64,000 bases of DNA from assembly GCA_016617855.1 (NCBI GenBank), contig JAECUM010006757.1, forward strand, positions 1-64,000, given 5' to 3'. The position numbers were made by a program, and so were the translations under genes. The DNA comes from Megalonaias nervosa. Lineage: Eukaryota; Mollusca; Bivalvia; Unionida; Unionidae. Shown piece after piece: positions 8,753-18,854 of the stretch (the first letter of the stretch is position 1; every line of letters begins with the position of its first letter). The notes below the pieces were generated by a model that saw only the letters and a list, made by a program, of their open reading frames with translations, ran no database searches and was not told the origin of the DNA.

Positions 8753-10167
8753 CTACGATCTTACATAAAAGTTTATATTCAACAACTCCGACCTAAGATC
8801 GAGCAAGTGGCCAGACTGGTCAGTAAGTTTGAAATGTATCCGTGATAAAAGACGACTATGACATTTTAGATAAACAACGTTGATTGGTTCTGATACAATC
8901 AAATAACCTGGAGGGACTTGAGGGGTAAATGAGTAGAGAATGTATCCCAGCTGGGCCTGGTTGGATTTATCAGTGTCCACTTGATAACTGCCGTCGACGA
9001 CGTCACATACTAGATTGACAGCGATCGTTGATGTGATCGCGACGATGTTCGGTGAGACATGACGGCCGCCACCATACGGATCGTTATTGTGTTGAAGAAT
9101 ACTTGCTGGTGGGGCTATTCTCCGATACGACTCAAGGATCGCTGGAAACATATTTGCGATGTCAAGATCAATTTGGCGAATAATATTATAATCAATATCG
9201 TGGATATTAATTTTTAAATATTCTTTAATATCGAAACGTATAGTCAATTTATCAATACCATAATTTTTAATAAATACTTTTTCATAAAATTTAACGTTTT
9301 TATCTATCACATGTATCATATGTGTATAGTCAGATATTACTGGGTTTAGATGCTTAATTAAATCAATAATATTTTTTTTTACGTCATCGTTGTAATTTTT
9401 GTTAAATCAAAAATTAAATTTTTTATATGTTTATGAATTCTATCAAATTCATTTGTGATCGATTCAAGAAAGAAATTAGGAGTAGTACCAAGAAAATAAC
9501 CCCTTTCGACCAGCCGAAAATTATCTTGTAATAAAAATATTTTTTGTCCATCATCGGCGATAAAATATTCATCAACGTTCCATGGGTATTTATTTCTGTA
9601 TTTGGGTGTTTTCATAAATTTTTGCTCCGTCGTCAAAAATTCATCTCGACGTGGTTGTGGCGGACCTTCATATGTTGGTTTAATATCTGGCCATCCTAAT
9701 ACTGACCTGATCGACGACTGATAAATATCAACGACGTAATCTGGTGATAATATTTCGATGGCCGAAGACAGTGTTGGTTCGTGGACGACAATGGCAATTT
9801 TTTATTCTTTTCCTGTGATGGATTTAATTCTACGTTGGAATTCTTCATTGATCTGTTCTATTTGATAATTGTCCGTTGGAATACTAACTACTTGCCAATC
9901 TGGTGTTCCATCGGGTTTGTTTTTATTTGCAAATACTAATGAATTATTCGGTTGTAGTCCACCGAATGATTTTGACCTAATATTTGGCCAACTATAATAA
10001 ACCCGTAATTGCGCTAGCGCTATCTCAGATACTGGAATTGCGGTTGGAAAATTAATACTGAATTCAGGATTAGTTGAACTCGCTGATATCATTGTGGTTC
10101 TTACCGGAGCAGTATTAGTGACGATCGGTTGTAATAATTCCTGCGATCGCTGATCGAACGTTGTCAT
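8753..10167 (-). pseudogene. Conserved Polinton structural protein (candidate minor capsid), disrupted
   Basis: One gene of about 470 codons in three pieces. From ATG 10167 the N-terminal part is beta-rich (SINFPTAIPV, IALAQLRVYYSWPNI, then an IPTDNYQIEQINEE helix). An in-frame TAA at 9804-9802 interrupts it, the same frame continues to 9379, and a frameshift near 9380-9400 leads to the last part, which has the pattern GGRHVSPNIV, then VDGSYQ, then VPPGYLIV, then LTDQSGHLLDLRSE. This N- and C-terminal pattern recurs in uncharacterised proteins I recall from many aquatic invertebrate Polintons. Its place in the virion block and beta-rich character suggest a minor capsid or spike protein. ATG context is TATAATAATG. 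Confidence 0.6.
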
Positions 10168-10185
10168 TATTATACTATTATTGTT

Positions 10186-10656
10186 TTAAATCACCGACGA
10201 CGACATCATTGACGACGTTGTCGTCGAATACTTCATGTAGATCTTTATTGCGATACTGAATTCTTCATCGGATATTATTCCATCATTAAGTGACGAAGAA
10301 ATCAGTGTTGATAATTTAGAGTGTGCGGTCGTTGCAGTATGTAATTCATCGTGTACTCGTTCAATTTTTCATTCGTGCATGTATTTTATCTTTTTCGCGA
10401 TTATATTAAATATTCCAGCGATCGACGATGACGATGAAACAATGATTGTTACAACGATCGGCGCTGTCATCGTCAGCGTTGATAATACTACGCCGGTTCC
10501 AGCAACAGTCGCGGAAACCGAATAAACTATGATATCAACGACAACCGCACGTCTACGATATTTCTTTATTTTTGCTGTATAATTATCGATGATGGTTTTT
10601 AATTTATTCTGCCATGTTGTTACTTGATCGTATCTGTATCTGTTAACGTCTATCAT
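10186..10656 (-). pseudogene. Two-TM Polinton membrane protein with one stop codon
   Basis: Residues 1-36 form a charged helix (Tyr/Lys/Arg-rich), followed by two hydrophobic segments at about 37-60 and 63-88. An in-frame TGA at 10371-10369 follows, after which the same frame runs on as a helical tail (KIERVHDELHTAT...SDEEFSIAI) to TAA 10188-10186. The tail resembles the C-terminal SDEEF-type helix of similar Polinton proteins, so the TGA is probably a nonsense change and the full protein about 155 residues. A role in membrane interaction of the virion is possible. Start context AGTATAATG. Confidence 0.6.
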
Positions 10657-10712
10657 TATACTTTAGTTGTTGTCTAAGGCAACGGAGGTGTTTCAGCTAC
10701 AAATTCTATGCA

Positions 10713-11638
10713 CTACCAGTAGGGCGCCGAGGTTAATTTTTTATCATCTGATACCAGCATAAAAGTTTCTTCGGTATCTTTATTTAACACTACAGATACA
10801 GTCCCAGAAAAATTATCGGTTGAATAACGCCATGAAAATGTAGTAAATATTATAAATTTTGCAGAGCTGAACATGGACAACCTGTACACACCGGTTACTT
10901 CTGCGGTATGTTTAATAGTGTTATTTTGCGGTGTCCACGTTGATGATCCTGATGATACCGTGTACACGATATTGTTAGCTCGTCCGTGAGGAATTTTAAT
11001 CAGATTAGTTTTTTGAACGATATTAGGAATTCCACTGAGAATATCGTTGAGTTTCGTGTTTATGTCGATGAGTTTAATATCAACGGTTGGTGGACTTCCA
11101 AAAAAATCATTAGTGGTTATGTTCACTTTTCTGCGAAAATTCATAAACAGTTGTACATGATTAAAAAATTCAGTTCTAAATGCGGTCATTCCACTGGAAT
11201 TTCCTTTTCGTCTACATATTTCTTCGTTGCAGCGTCGAGATTATCCGTCGGTTCTCCTACATTAATAATTTTATTGTTATTTATGTTAATGACGCCGTTC
11301 ATTGTATCGCCGGTTTTTAACAATCGTTCACTTATGCTATCTCAGATCGACGACAGAGTAACAACATTAGGAACAAGTTTGCCCTCTTTGTCATATACAG
11401 CAACAAGACCCTCTCGCGATGACCGATTACGAATAATAATATCACTGATTGAAATATTACTCGTCGTCAATTTTCCTTTATGGTTTTGAAATACAACAAG
11501 TTCGTTTGGATCAACGTTGGCAAGATTGAGCATGTCAGATAATTCATCATTGATCTGTTTTGTTACTTGCTTGAGTTAGTCTTCACCTGGTGCTTGTTGA
11601 GGTTTAGTTTTAGCTGATCTTCCGTAAATATCTACCAT
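10713..11638 (-). pseudogene. Fibre-like protein with phage-tail-fibre motif, disrupted
   Basis: From ATG 11638-11636 (preceded by TATATA) the frame has an in-frame TAA (11578-11576) and TGA (11344-11342), then a phage-tail-fibre-like segment, MNGVININNNKIINVGEPT followed by NLDAATKKYVD (about 11295-11205). A frameshift near 11190-11200 leads into a beta-rich C-terminal domain of about 155 residues ending at 10713. The motif is the trimeric fibre/collar signature known from tail fibres, so I infer a virion surface fibre. The four lesions show strong decay. It is placed between the membrane protein and the protease. Confidence 0.65.
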
Positions 11639-11645
11639 TATATAA

Positions 11646-12106
11646 TTAGCGATTATTTAATGTATATTCGTGTACAGTTTTATGAGGTGGTTTCGTTGAT
11701 CTTGATACAGCATCAAGTACTGCTAGTGCTTCACGGCCACATATCGGCGGGTCGGTTAATGTTTGTGTTGGTAGCGTTGAATACCAGATTGGAATACTTT
11801 GAAGTGCAGTACTTCGTATTGTATCGACGTATTTTAAAAATTCTTTTGGTGGTGCCAGTCCGTACGAATCAAAAAAAATAATTCCACGCGGATCAATCGC
11901 GTACGCAACCCAATGAGTGCCACGAGCAGAGCTTTTATCGAGATTAATAATACCTGTTTCTGACAGATTTGGATTTTTTGGCAATTGATCACGCATAAAA
12001 ACACCTCTAAAATTTTTATATTTAATCGCGCAGCAGCATCGAGAAAATCAAAATTCGATAGTGGAACTATCGTTGAGTCCCTGGAATTCTTAATCCGCTT
12101 CCCCAA
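11646..12106 (-). pseudogene. Adenain-like cysteine protease, frameshifted near the N-terminus
   Basis: This family (peptidase C5/ULP-like) cleaves virion precursors. In the 116-residue frame from ATG 11996 I see the catalytic His in GTHWVAY (residue 28), an Asp in FFDSYG (43) and the Cys in PPICGREAL (86). Upstream, an N-terminal segment (LSNFDFLDAAARLN) is readable in another frame; an AAAAATTTTA run at about 12010-12018 separates the two. With that piece the protein has about 150 residues, slightly short of adenain. No ATG is clear for the longer form; it must begin inside or next to the preceding gene, whose C-terminus it overlaps (12067-12106). Confidence 0.85.
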
Positions 12107-12561
12107 ACGTTGTTTGGTCGAGACCCTGGAAGTCTCAGACCTAGACCCAAATGGGTCTGCGTTCGGGATTGTCCTCGTCGTCTTTTTTTTAATCCTTTTC
12201 CTGTTGCTTTCTTCAGAGCCATTCCAGCAGCTGTTCCAACGGCACCTAACGCAGCAGCTTTTGCAACAGCTGGAGCGGCTGCGGATATTAACGCTGGGAT
12301 AGCTGCAAGAAGCGGAAATATTCCTCCGGTTTTAATAGTATCTTTGATCGCGCCCACGGAAAGATTTAATCGTATTCCTTTTTTGGCGTGATTGGCTTCA
12401 TTGAATCTCTTGAATTGACGTTCGGTCAACGATAATTTATTTGCACCGCTCATTTGTTCTTGTTTTAATGATATTTTTGTTCCGCATCGTGATGCTAACG
12501 GTGATTGTAATCGTTTAATCTGACCCAGGGTCAGACTGACACTGACAACATGGTATGACAT
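12067..12561 (-). CDS. pX-like virion/core protein of Polintons
   Basis: 164 residues, intact. An N-terminal beta/helix region (LTLGQIKRL..., LSLTERQFKRF, LNLSVGAIKDTI) is followed by an Ala/Gly-rich hydrophobic segment at 80-115 and a strongly basic stretch (LKKATGKGLKKRRR, 116-129). The pattern matches small conserved Polinton/adintovirus proteins compared with adenovirus pX/pVI precursors. The hydrophobic segment may act on membranes and the basic part on DNA; both are inference. Start ATG 12561 with TATATATCATAA upstream. It lies between capsid and protease genes. Confidence 0.6.
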   Translation of the reverse strand: MSYHVVSVSLTLGQIKRLQSPLASRCGTKISLKQEQMSGANKLSLTERQFKRFNEANHAKKGIRLNLSVGAIKDTIKTGGIFPLLAAIPALISAAAPAVAKAAALGAVGTAAGMALKKATGKGLKKRRRGQSRTQTHLGLGLRLPGSRPNNVWGSGLRIPGTQR

Positions 12562-12593
12562 TTATGATATATATTTGATTTCTAAATACTGAT

Positions 12594-13989
12594 TTAAATC
12601 AGCGCTCGCATATTCTCTACGGGAGCATCAACGACTCTCATGCGGCCACCAACAACTTCAAGTAACATTGCTTTATCGGATAATATAACAGCGATTGCTC
12701 TGTATGCGGGTATATCTCCGACATTTCTAGCGACGCGAGCTTGAAAATGTATGTCAACGACGGACTGTCTAAACAAATCCAAATGTTCCAGCGAAAAGTA
12801 ATAAATCGGATACAGCGTTGTTAAATCTAGCTGTGATATTTGTAAACCAGTATCAATATTTTGATCACGTCCCATATATGACATCAGACGATGATACGCA
12901 CGCGCAACATAATTTAGATCAAAATTCAACAAAATATCCTCGGATGGTTCTTGATGTCCGTTTACCCGCAGTGAAACTTCAATGACACCGAGTTTGTCAA
13001 ATATCATTGCGGAACGCAACTGATCATTTAATCGTGCAGTATTTTGGAAAGCAACAAATATATGTCGCGGCGCAGAGATACCTTGTTGTGATGCAATCTG
13101 CCACACAAATACGCCATTGACGGTACTTTGGATGGCATCCGTGGTTGTTGTCAACCAAGACAACATTGATTTACCGCCGTCACTCATAAAATTGAGTAAC
13201 TGATCTTCAACAGATATTGCTGGTGTCATTACTGGCATCCACAATGAAAGTTTTGTCAGTATTACTTTACCGGCATCACCGGCGGGTCTCCATATTGCAT
13301 CATCGTCGGATGCTTTTCGTACGAGTACAACTGTATGATTAGCCCCCCAAAAAAACTTTTCTGACACCTCTGCAAAATCCAAAGATGTGTGATAACGGAA
13401 TCGCGCAAGAAAATCTTCTGTTTCCACCTTGCAACATTGCTCGACGTGATCTAAATCCGAGGTTGAAATCTGGATCGACATTAATAATCATACTTTGCAC
13501 ATCCGCGTCGGCATTTCTAGCAAAGTTTCTTGGTCGTCCTATTTCGTACTGGTTGTATTCAGCGTGGTTAGAAGTATCCTTGGAAAACATCATTGATGGA
13601 CCAGCTGATCTTGAATAATCATCGCTGTATCTTGCAAGTCCAAGTATAGTCGTGGCGACGTCAACATCTTTTTGAATTGATTCAATATTTCTTCCGTCGA
13701 TCATGTACGTGGCACTGTCGAACAACGCCATGATACCGTTATTAACAAAACCAATACTGACATCGGCGCCGTATTCGCTATTATCTGTTTTTAAAATTTT
13801 ACCTTCGATCTCGATAAATGCCTCCTCGGGAAAGAAATATCTACTTGTGTCTTGGACGAGTAATTCAATTCGCCCACGCTGATTTGGCATTCGAGCATCG
13901 TAAGAAAAAAATTGATAATCACGCACAGATTCATCTTTGAGAATTGGTGCATCCATGTCAAATGTGGTATCAGATGTACGTTTAAACAT
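12594..13989 (-). pseudogene. Double-jelly-roll major capsid protein, frameshifted
   Basis: About 465 codons from ATG 13989. The first frame carries the N-terminal jelly roll to IPLSHIFGFCRGVRKVF; a C6/A7 homopolymer pair at 13343-13355 causes a frame change, and the second frame (from ANHTVVLV on) carries the second jelly roll to the stop at 12594, including the TTLYPIYYFSLEHLD motif and a VDIHFQARVARN strand near the end typical of Polinton major capsids. It would form the pseudo-hexameric capsomers. The open frame that overlaps upstream to 13481 is out-of-frame read-through. No TATAAT box precedes this ATG, unlike its neighbours. One frameshift only, so a sequencing error is possible. Confidence 0.88.
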
Positions 13990-13991
13990 TC

Positions 13992-14549
13992 CTATGTTGA
14001 TACTGTTCGTTTAATACGGAGAAGATTGTCTCGGAAATGTTTATCTCGGAGATATCTATCTCGGAAAGATCTATCTCGGAGAAGTTTTTGGAGACCATCC
14101 GGCGAGGATAAAATTTCAGAAATACCACTTCCCGCTATCAGACTTGCTGCTACATTTTTTTCCTTTTCATCAGCCAATGACGAAGTCATCGCTGCCAGTT
14201 TCTCATTTGCGGCTTGATTTATTATTTTACTAACACGTGCAGGCATCTCTGCGGTGCTGGGTAATTTCACCGGTGGCTGAGGTCGGACCGCCTGCGGTTG
14301 GACCGCTTGCGGACCACGTACTAATCGTGTTAGTCTATCCTTGATGGCAGAAAATGCTTTCCCGGCGACGTCACCAACAGCGCTAATACCTGTTTCGCGA
14401 ATAACGTCAATGGCTTTCATGCCTAATTGTTTTGCAATCGGTATTACTTTCGGGGCGATTCTCGAAAATAAACCCTTAATGACATCACCGAATCCATCTC
14501 CGTAAAATGTCTCATATACAGGTAATTTTGAATTTACCACCCTGACCAT
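13992..14549 (-). CDS. pVI-like minor virion protein
   Basis: 185 residues, intact; its stop lies 2 bp before the capsid ATG. An amphipathic segment at about 18-55 (DGFGDVIKGLFSRIAPKV) resembles the membrane-lytic helix of adenovirus pVI. A Pro/Gln linker at 80-98 follows, then a helical region, and near the C-terminus an RDRSFRDRYLRDKHFRDN repeat (158-176) encoded by a roughly 15-bp tandem repeat at about 14030-14090. Pairing pVI-like and capsid genes is usual for adenovirus-related elements. The assignment rests on composition and position, so it is moderate. Confidence 0.6.
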   Translation of the reverse strand: MVRVVNSKLPVYETFYGDGFGDVIKGLFSRIAPKVIPIAKQLGMKAIDVIRETGISAVGDVAGKAFSAIKDRLTRLVRGPQAVQPQAVRPQPPVKLPSTAEMPARVSKIINQAANEKLAAMTSSLADEKEKNVAASLIAGSGISEILSSPDGLQKLLRDRSFRDRYLRDKHFRDNLLRIKRTVST

Positions 14550-14631
14550 GGTTGATCTACGTTGTCCAGCGTGTATGATTATCTGTTATATTATATTTAA
14601 CTGTTTAATCAGTGATTTAGTGGTGCGACCT

Positions 14632-15711
14632 TTAGTCGCTATAATAATCATCGATAATTTCATTAATGAGTGACCGATACACGTTAGCTTCCATGATGCC
14701 ACCGGTAAATAGTCGTTGACAAATTGATGAAATTTCGTTAATAATTTCAGGAGAATTATTACCGGCTCATTTTCCACCAACCAGAATTTCTAATCTATCT
14801 ACGTCGGCAAGGACGTTGTCGGGACAAGTAACAAGACCACTTCCCGTTGTTGTATTAATATCACTTCCAGTTGCGCCTTTATCCGAACTTAATGAATAAT
14901 CAAGGATATCTGAGGGTTCTTCTGTTGGGGAATGAAATGTTTCTTCGCTGGATGATGATGACTGCTGTTGTTGTTCTGATTTTTTTTTGTCATCGTTGCC
15001 GCACTTGCCGTTTTGGTGGTGATGGTTGTTGTTGTGATTGTTCTTTTTGCTGCTTCTGTTTATATTGTTGTCGTATTTGTTGTTGTTGTTCTGGTGTATC
15101 AACGAAATATAATTATCTACCGCATGAATATATTCCATATATCTTGGATCGTTGTTTCGAGCTTGATCAACGTTATGGTATACGCGAAATATCCATTTGT
15201 ACCAAGTTTTGCGACTTATAGGATCATCAGCGTATTCAGATTTTAAAAACTGTTTTCGGTTCTCATAACCTTTCACAGCACTTGCAGCTAATTGACCTAT
15301 ACTTTTAACATGTCTAATATCGTTAATAACATCTTCGGTGAATTTATCAGACAGATTAACCCTGGCTCGTGCTTCTGATTCTTGCTGAGTATCACCTTCT
15401 GCTTGATCTGTTTCTTGAGTTGGCTGAACCGCAGCTATTTCTGCGGGAAGTTCTCGTAGAATTTTTTTCGTGTTTTTAGTTCGCTCCGCTATTTTTTCAG
15501 TTTGTTTCGCTGTTTCTTTTAACACAGGAAGAATACCTTTAGTTGTTTCAGTGATAGGTTTAAATAATTGTTCTGCGGATTCTGTAAATAATTCTTGTGT
15601 TTGTTGCCGCTGTTGTAATTGTTGTCTGACAGAATCACGGACAGGTAGATATTTCTTGATTGCTTCTAGTCGCTCTCGAGCTAATCTTGCTGAGTGAGAT
15701 TCACCAATCAT
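14632..15711 (-). pseudogene. Coiled-coil core/scaffold-like Polinton protein with stop codon
   Basis: From ATG 15711 (TATAATAATG context) the first ~100 residues are a charged coiled coil with KPITET, then a conserved middle (KFTEDVINDIRHVKS, WYKWIFRVYHNVD), a low-complexity Asn/Gln/His/Ser stretch and a C-terminal DRLEILVGGK. A TGA at 14769-14767 follows, after which the same frame continues AGNNSPEIINEIS to TAA 14634-14632. The run LVG..AGNNS is a conserved feature I recall from related proteins, so TGA is a nonsense change. In the low-complexity part another frame reads as a natural Gln-rich stretch (TPEQQQQIRQQYKQKQQ), so two compensating frameshifts near 15095 and 14985 are possible. 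Confidence 0.6.
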
Positions 15712-15735
15712 TATTATAATGCAATGGTTTAATTA

Positions 15736-15979
15736 CAGCAGCAGAAAGGGTGCGACCAACAAAAGTGACCAACACGTAAACGCGGCCACGTAAAAAATGA
15801 AATACAAAACCCTTCCTCATCGCAGTAACATAGCAAGCTAACCCAACAAGGTTTCCTACGAGGCAAAGTTAGAGGTGCTGGTTTAACGTTATTGACGTTG
15901 AGATTTTATTTTCGTACGAAGCTTTATTTTTCATAAATAAGGTCTCAGGCAAATTGGCCTGTTCACCCTCTCTGCTGCT
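15736..15979. repeat. Right terminal inverted repeat of the Polinton
   Basis: Reverse complement of the left TIR. The inner end starts CAGCAGCAGAAAGGGTG (one base off the outer 15-mer) and the outer end stops CACCCTCTCTGCTGCT at 15979. ACAAT follows at once (15980-15984). Confidence 0.96.
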
Positions 15980-16051
15980 ACAATAAAATGTTGGTTAAAA
16001 ATACTCAAAAGGTATGTAAGTAAGCAATATTTTAGAATAAATGTTCACTTC

Positions 16052-17330
16052 CTACAGGTAATTTAAAATTTGTGTCACATTTACTACATCAAAATGTTCC
16101 TTCATGTGCCGAACATTGTAGAAACGATCACTTGTAGGTTGGAGATCAAAACAATCTATCCTAACTTGCTTAACGGTGAAGGGTTCATTACAAGAAATGC
16201 GCTCAAGTGGGTATTCTCCCTTTAATATGATGGAGCGAGTTATATAAGTATGACCAATTATAATTCTTGCAATTACTAACTCGTCCCTGCGGATGGTTCA
16301 GTAGGAAGGAGGCCATTCGTCTAAAGTAGGTTTTGATCTTGCCTACCACTTACTAAAGAAATTTTTTTTTTTTATTCCAGGTTTAAAATCAGTATATAGT
16401 ATTTTAAGATCTGATGCTCGTAGAGATAGGGTTATTTTCGCAGAGTGGCCTGCTTTTTTCGTTACCTTTAATACTGATATGGCCGGGTAACCAACAGTAT
16501 ACCATACTGTGAGTGGTTTGTGATGTATGTGTGATTTGGATTTTTAACGTAGGTTTAACAATTTTTTAGTCATATTGCTACGATGTCTGCAGTGTGGCAG
16601 TTTATAGTGATGTCTAGCACTGGGGCATCATAAGCAGACACGTAGCATGATGTCCCACCCAATCACATTATCCTACACCAGGCCGACCAGTCTTAACACT
16701 AACCTCTTAATGCTGAGCGCCAAGCGCGGCAGCTGTTAGTACAATTTTTATGTCTTTGGTATGACTCGGCCGGGCATCGAACCCACGACTTGTTGCATCC
16801 GAGGCGAACGCTCTAACCACTAGGCCACTGGGGCGGTACTGTGAGTGGTCAATAGTGGGTTTTCCAACTTCCTAGACCTATTGTGTAGTGCCTGAAGTAC
16901 TGACAGTGAATCAGATAAGATGATAGAGTTCAAAACATGTTTGGTTTCGATGTTTTTTAGGGCAAGGTCTATTTGCATGATTTCGGCTGAAAATATCGAT
17001 GCACCGTCTGGCAAGAGAACTTTGCTGTGTGATTTCCATTAATGAAGAATGCAGCAGCCTTTTCCTAATCCCTTTAGTCGTCAATGTAAATTCTTGTGTA
17101 GTTCATACATTTTGAGAGAAGTTCCTTATAAGAGTTATAAACAAGGGAAGTTTTCTTCGAATGTTTTTCCTTCATGCAGGATACAAGGTACTGTTACAAG
17201 CCAGGGGTATTTACTTGACCGAACGGTGTCAAACCCTGGCGAGATTCCACTAGAAGTCATACGTTTACCCCAAATTTCCAAAGACTTCCATACAACTTCA
17301 GTTGTTAATTAGAAAGTCCGACGTGTACAT
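16052..17330 (-). mobile_element. LINE tail with RNase H domain (I/Jockey-type), SINE-interrupted
   Basis: Minus-strand pieces of an ORF2 end: an RNase H start (IYIDD... about 17080), the RNase H core ASIFSAEIMQIDLAL and SDSLSVLQAL (17014-16850), then after a nested SINE the HISIKGNEKA motif (about 16490-16450), a linker and the terminal ELVIARIIIGHTYITRS region (about 16300-16230) to a TAG at 16054-16052. Several stops and frame changes show it is dead. The 3' UTR would run into the Polinton insertion site. Confidence 0.75.
16518..16836 (-). mobile_element. tRNA-derived SINE, copy 1
   Basis: On the minus strand it begins with a tRNA-like head (box A TGGCCTAGTGGTTAGAGCG, box B GTGGGTTCGATGCCC) followed by a conserved body (CGCTCAGCATTAAGAGGTTA...). 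A perfect 13-bp duplication TACTGTGAGTGGT flanks it at 16505-16517 and 16837-16849, inside the RNase H gene of a LINE. The same family recurs at 43435 and 46336; I associate the type with molluscs. Confidence 0.92.
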
Positions 17331-18854
17331 TCTATACTTAAATTATACGCTCTCTCACAACTTTCCATTGTCTGTCAACCGCACATCTCCATGGTTTCTC
17401 TTCATCAACTTTCCGTACCGTCAGCAGTTCACGCCGTAGAAACTATACAACTATCCTCTAACGCAGAGAACTATTTTTACTACTCCACCTTAGGCCAGTA
17501 GAATCATGGTTTCAGGCCACATTCCACCAGTAAAACTGCATCACAATTGCCACCATGGGGGCATAAACAGTATCTGCCGAGTCCCTTCTTGTTTATTCCA
17601 CTGTATAATTTATCTTTTTTATGGGGGGGGGGTACCAGACAGATGCCCCCCCCCCACTTAGCCAAAAAAATTAAAAAAGTATTTTATTTGTTTGTGTCCC
17701 CCTTAGAGGATGTTGTAATGTTTTAAGTTTATAAAAGAATTTTGATCAAAAAAATTTTTTGTTTTTTTGTTTTTTTAAATTTAAAATTTTTGATGGGGTA
17801 TTTTCACCCTAGTGTTTCTAAAGGTTTGTTTTCCCGATCGGATTTTAGTCACCCGATCGGAATCCTTCGCCTTTTTCAATTTGTGACCTTTGCCAGAGAT
17901 CCCTAAGTCCTGTGTATGCTATATGTGTTGTACTATATTGTGTGATTGCTATAGATTTTTGTGTGAGGACGGCGATTAATTCAAATTTCCCCAAGTTGTC
18001 TACAAAGATACTCTATAACAAGAGAATTAATATTTATTTATATTTTTATCAATTTTGTAAATTTTGTAAATTTGGAATAAGAAACGGTGTGAAAATCAAT
18101 CTTAAGAAACAAAAAGAAACTTATTGTTTTAATGCATGTTATATGATGTGTCGTTTCTTATTATTTTTTCTTGCTGGTATTGATTGGGAGTTCTAAGGCT
18201 TTGTCCTATATAAGGAGCCGCATGTCTTTCCTTTATTCATACACCATGCTTCTCTCAGTTTGTGGACATAGCCTTAGCTCTCGTCTTGAGCACTATGTTC
18301 AGACTGCTCCAAATTTAAAAGGGTCCGAAAGGGCCTAAATATTTCAACAGCAAAAATTAAGAACCCATTTTGTTAGTCCTCCACCTCTGGAATCCTTTCC
18401 TATCATATATCCCCTGTGTGTTTGTACTGTTTGTCCATTTTCTACACATGGATTTTTCAGAGGCTCTTTCACAGGCCTGTCCACTTCGCGTAGCGCCATG
18501 TGGTGACGTTACTGTCTCCTACTTCATCCATGTGTAGATTCCCTGTCCCTTGTTATCTAAAAAAAAAAAGAGAGAGATTTGTTATTTTGTTAGATTTTAG
18601 CTAAAGAAATTATTCGGATTCCATATTTATAGTGTTGATTAATTCCCTTAAAAGTTCCAAAGAAATAAAAACTATCCTTATATGTAAAATTTATAATTTA
18701 TACCCACTCTTGAGGGGATCGAGAGATGAGACCGGGGTTTCAGCCCGCGCTTAGGCTGGTACTTGCCCCTAATGGGCCGTAAACCGAAAACCCTCTCTCA
18801 TCTCCCACCCCCTCTTTTGTGGATGCTAAAATTTCTAATTTTCTCTGTGCCAGG
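17331..18854. other. Intergenic and probable 3' UTR of LINE copy A
   Basis: No coding frame is supported. At 17623-17655 a G-run and a C-run (GGGGGGGGGG...CCCCCCCCCC) face each other as a short inverted pair. From about 17800 to 18854 the sequence is probably the long 3' UTR of the minus-strand LINE A; a stretch CAAT..GTGACCTTTGCCAGAGATCC near 17880 resembles one downstream of LINE B (near 28990). T-rich runs at 17740-17790 could be its reverse-strand poly-A end. Confidence 0.45.

Larger units (their letters stand above)
361..15979. mobile_element. Polinton/Maverick (adintovirus-like) element, degraded
   Basis: A 15.6-kb unit bounded by about 244-bp terminal inverted repeats. It encodes the Polinton set: FtsK/HerA-type packaging ATPase, retroviral-type integrase, adenain-like cysteine protease and double-jelly-roll major capsid protein, with several other virion genes. 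The length fits the family's usual 15-20 kb. ACAAT sits immediately outside both ends (356-360 and 15980-15984); the family normally makes 6-bp target duplications, so this is near but not perfect. The left end starts GGCAGCAGAG while the right end, read inward, starts AGCAGCAGAG, so one terminal base has changed. At least nine genes contain frameshifts or stops, so this is an endogenous decaying copy rather than an active virus. Replication would normally be by a protein-primed PolB, which I do not see. Confidence 0.95.

Noticed and set aside
13339..13481. Upstream part of the open frame starting at 13481
   Set aside because: It overlaps the N-terminal capsid frame; the conserved capsid motif IPLSHIFGFC lies in the other frame, so this stretch is out-of-frame read-through.
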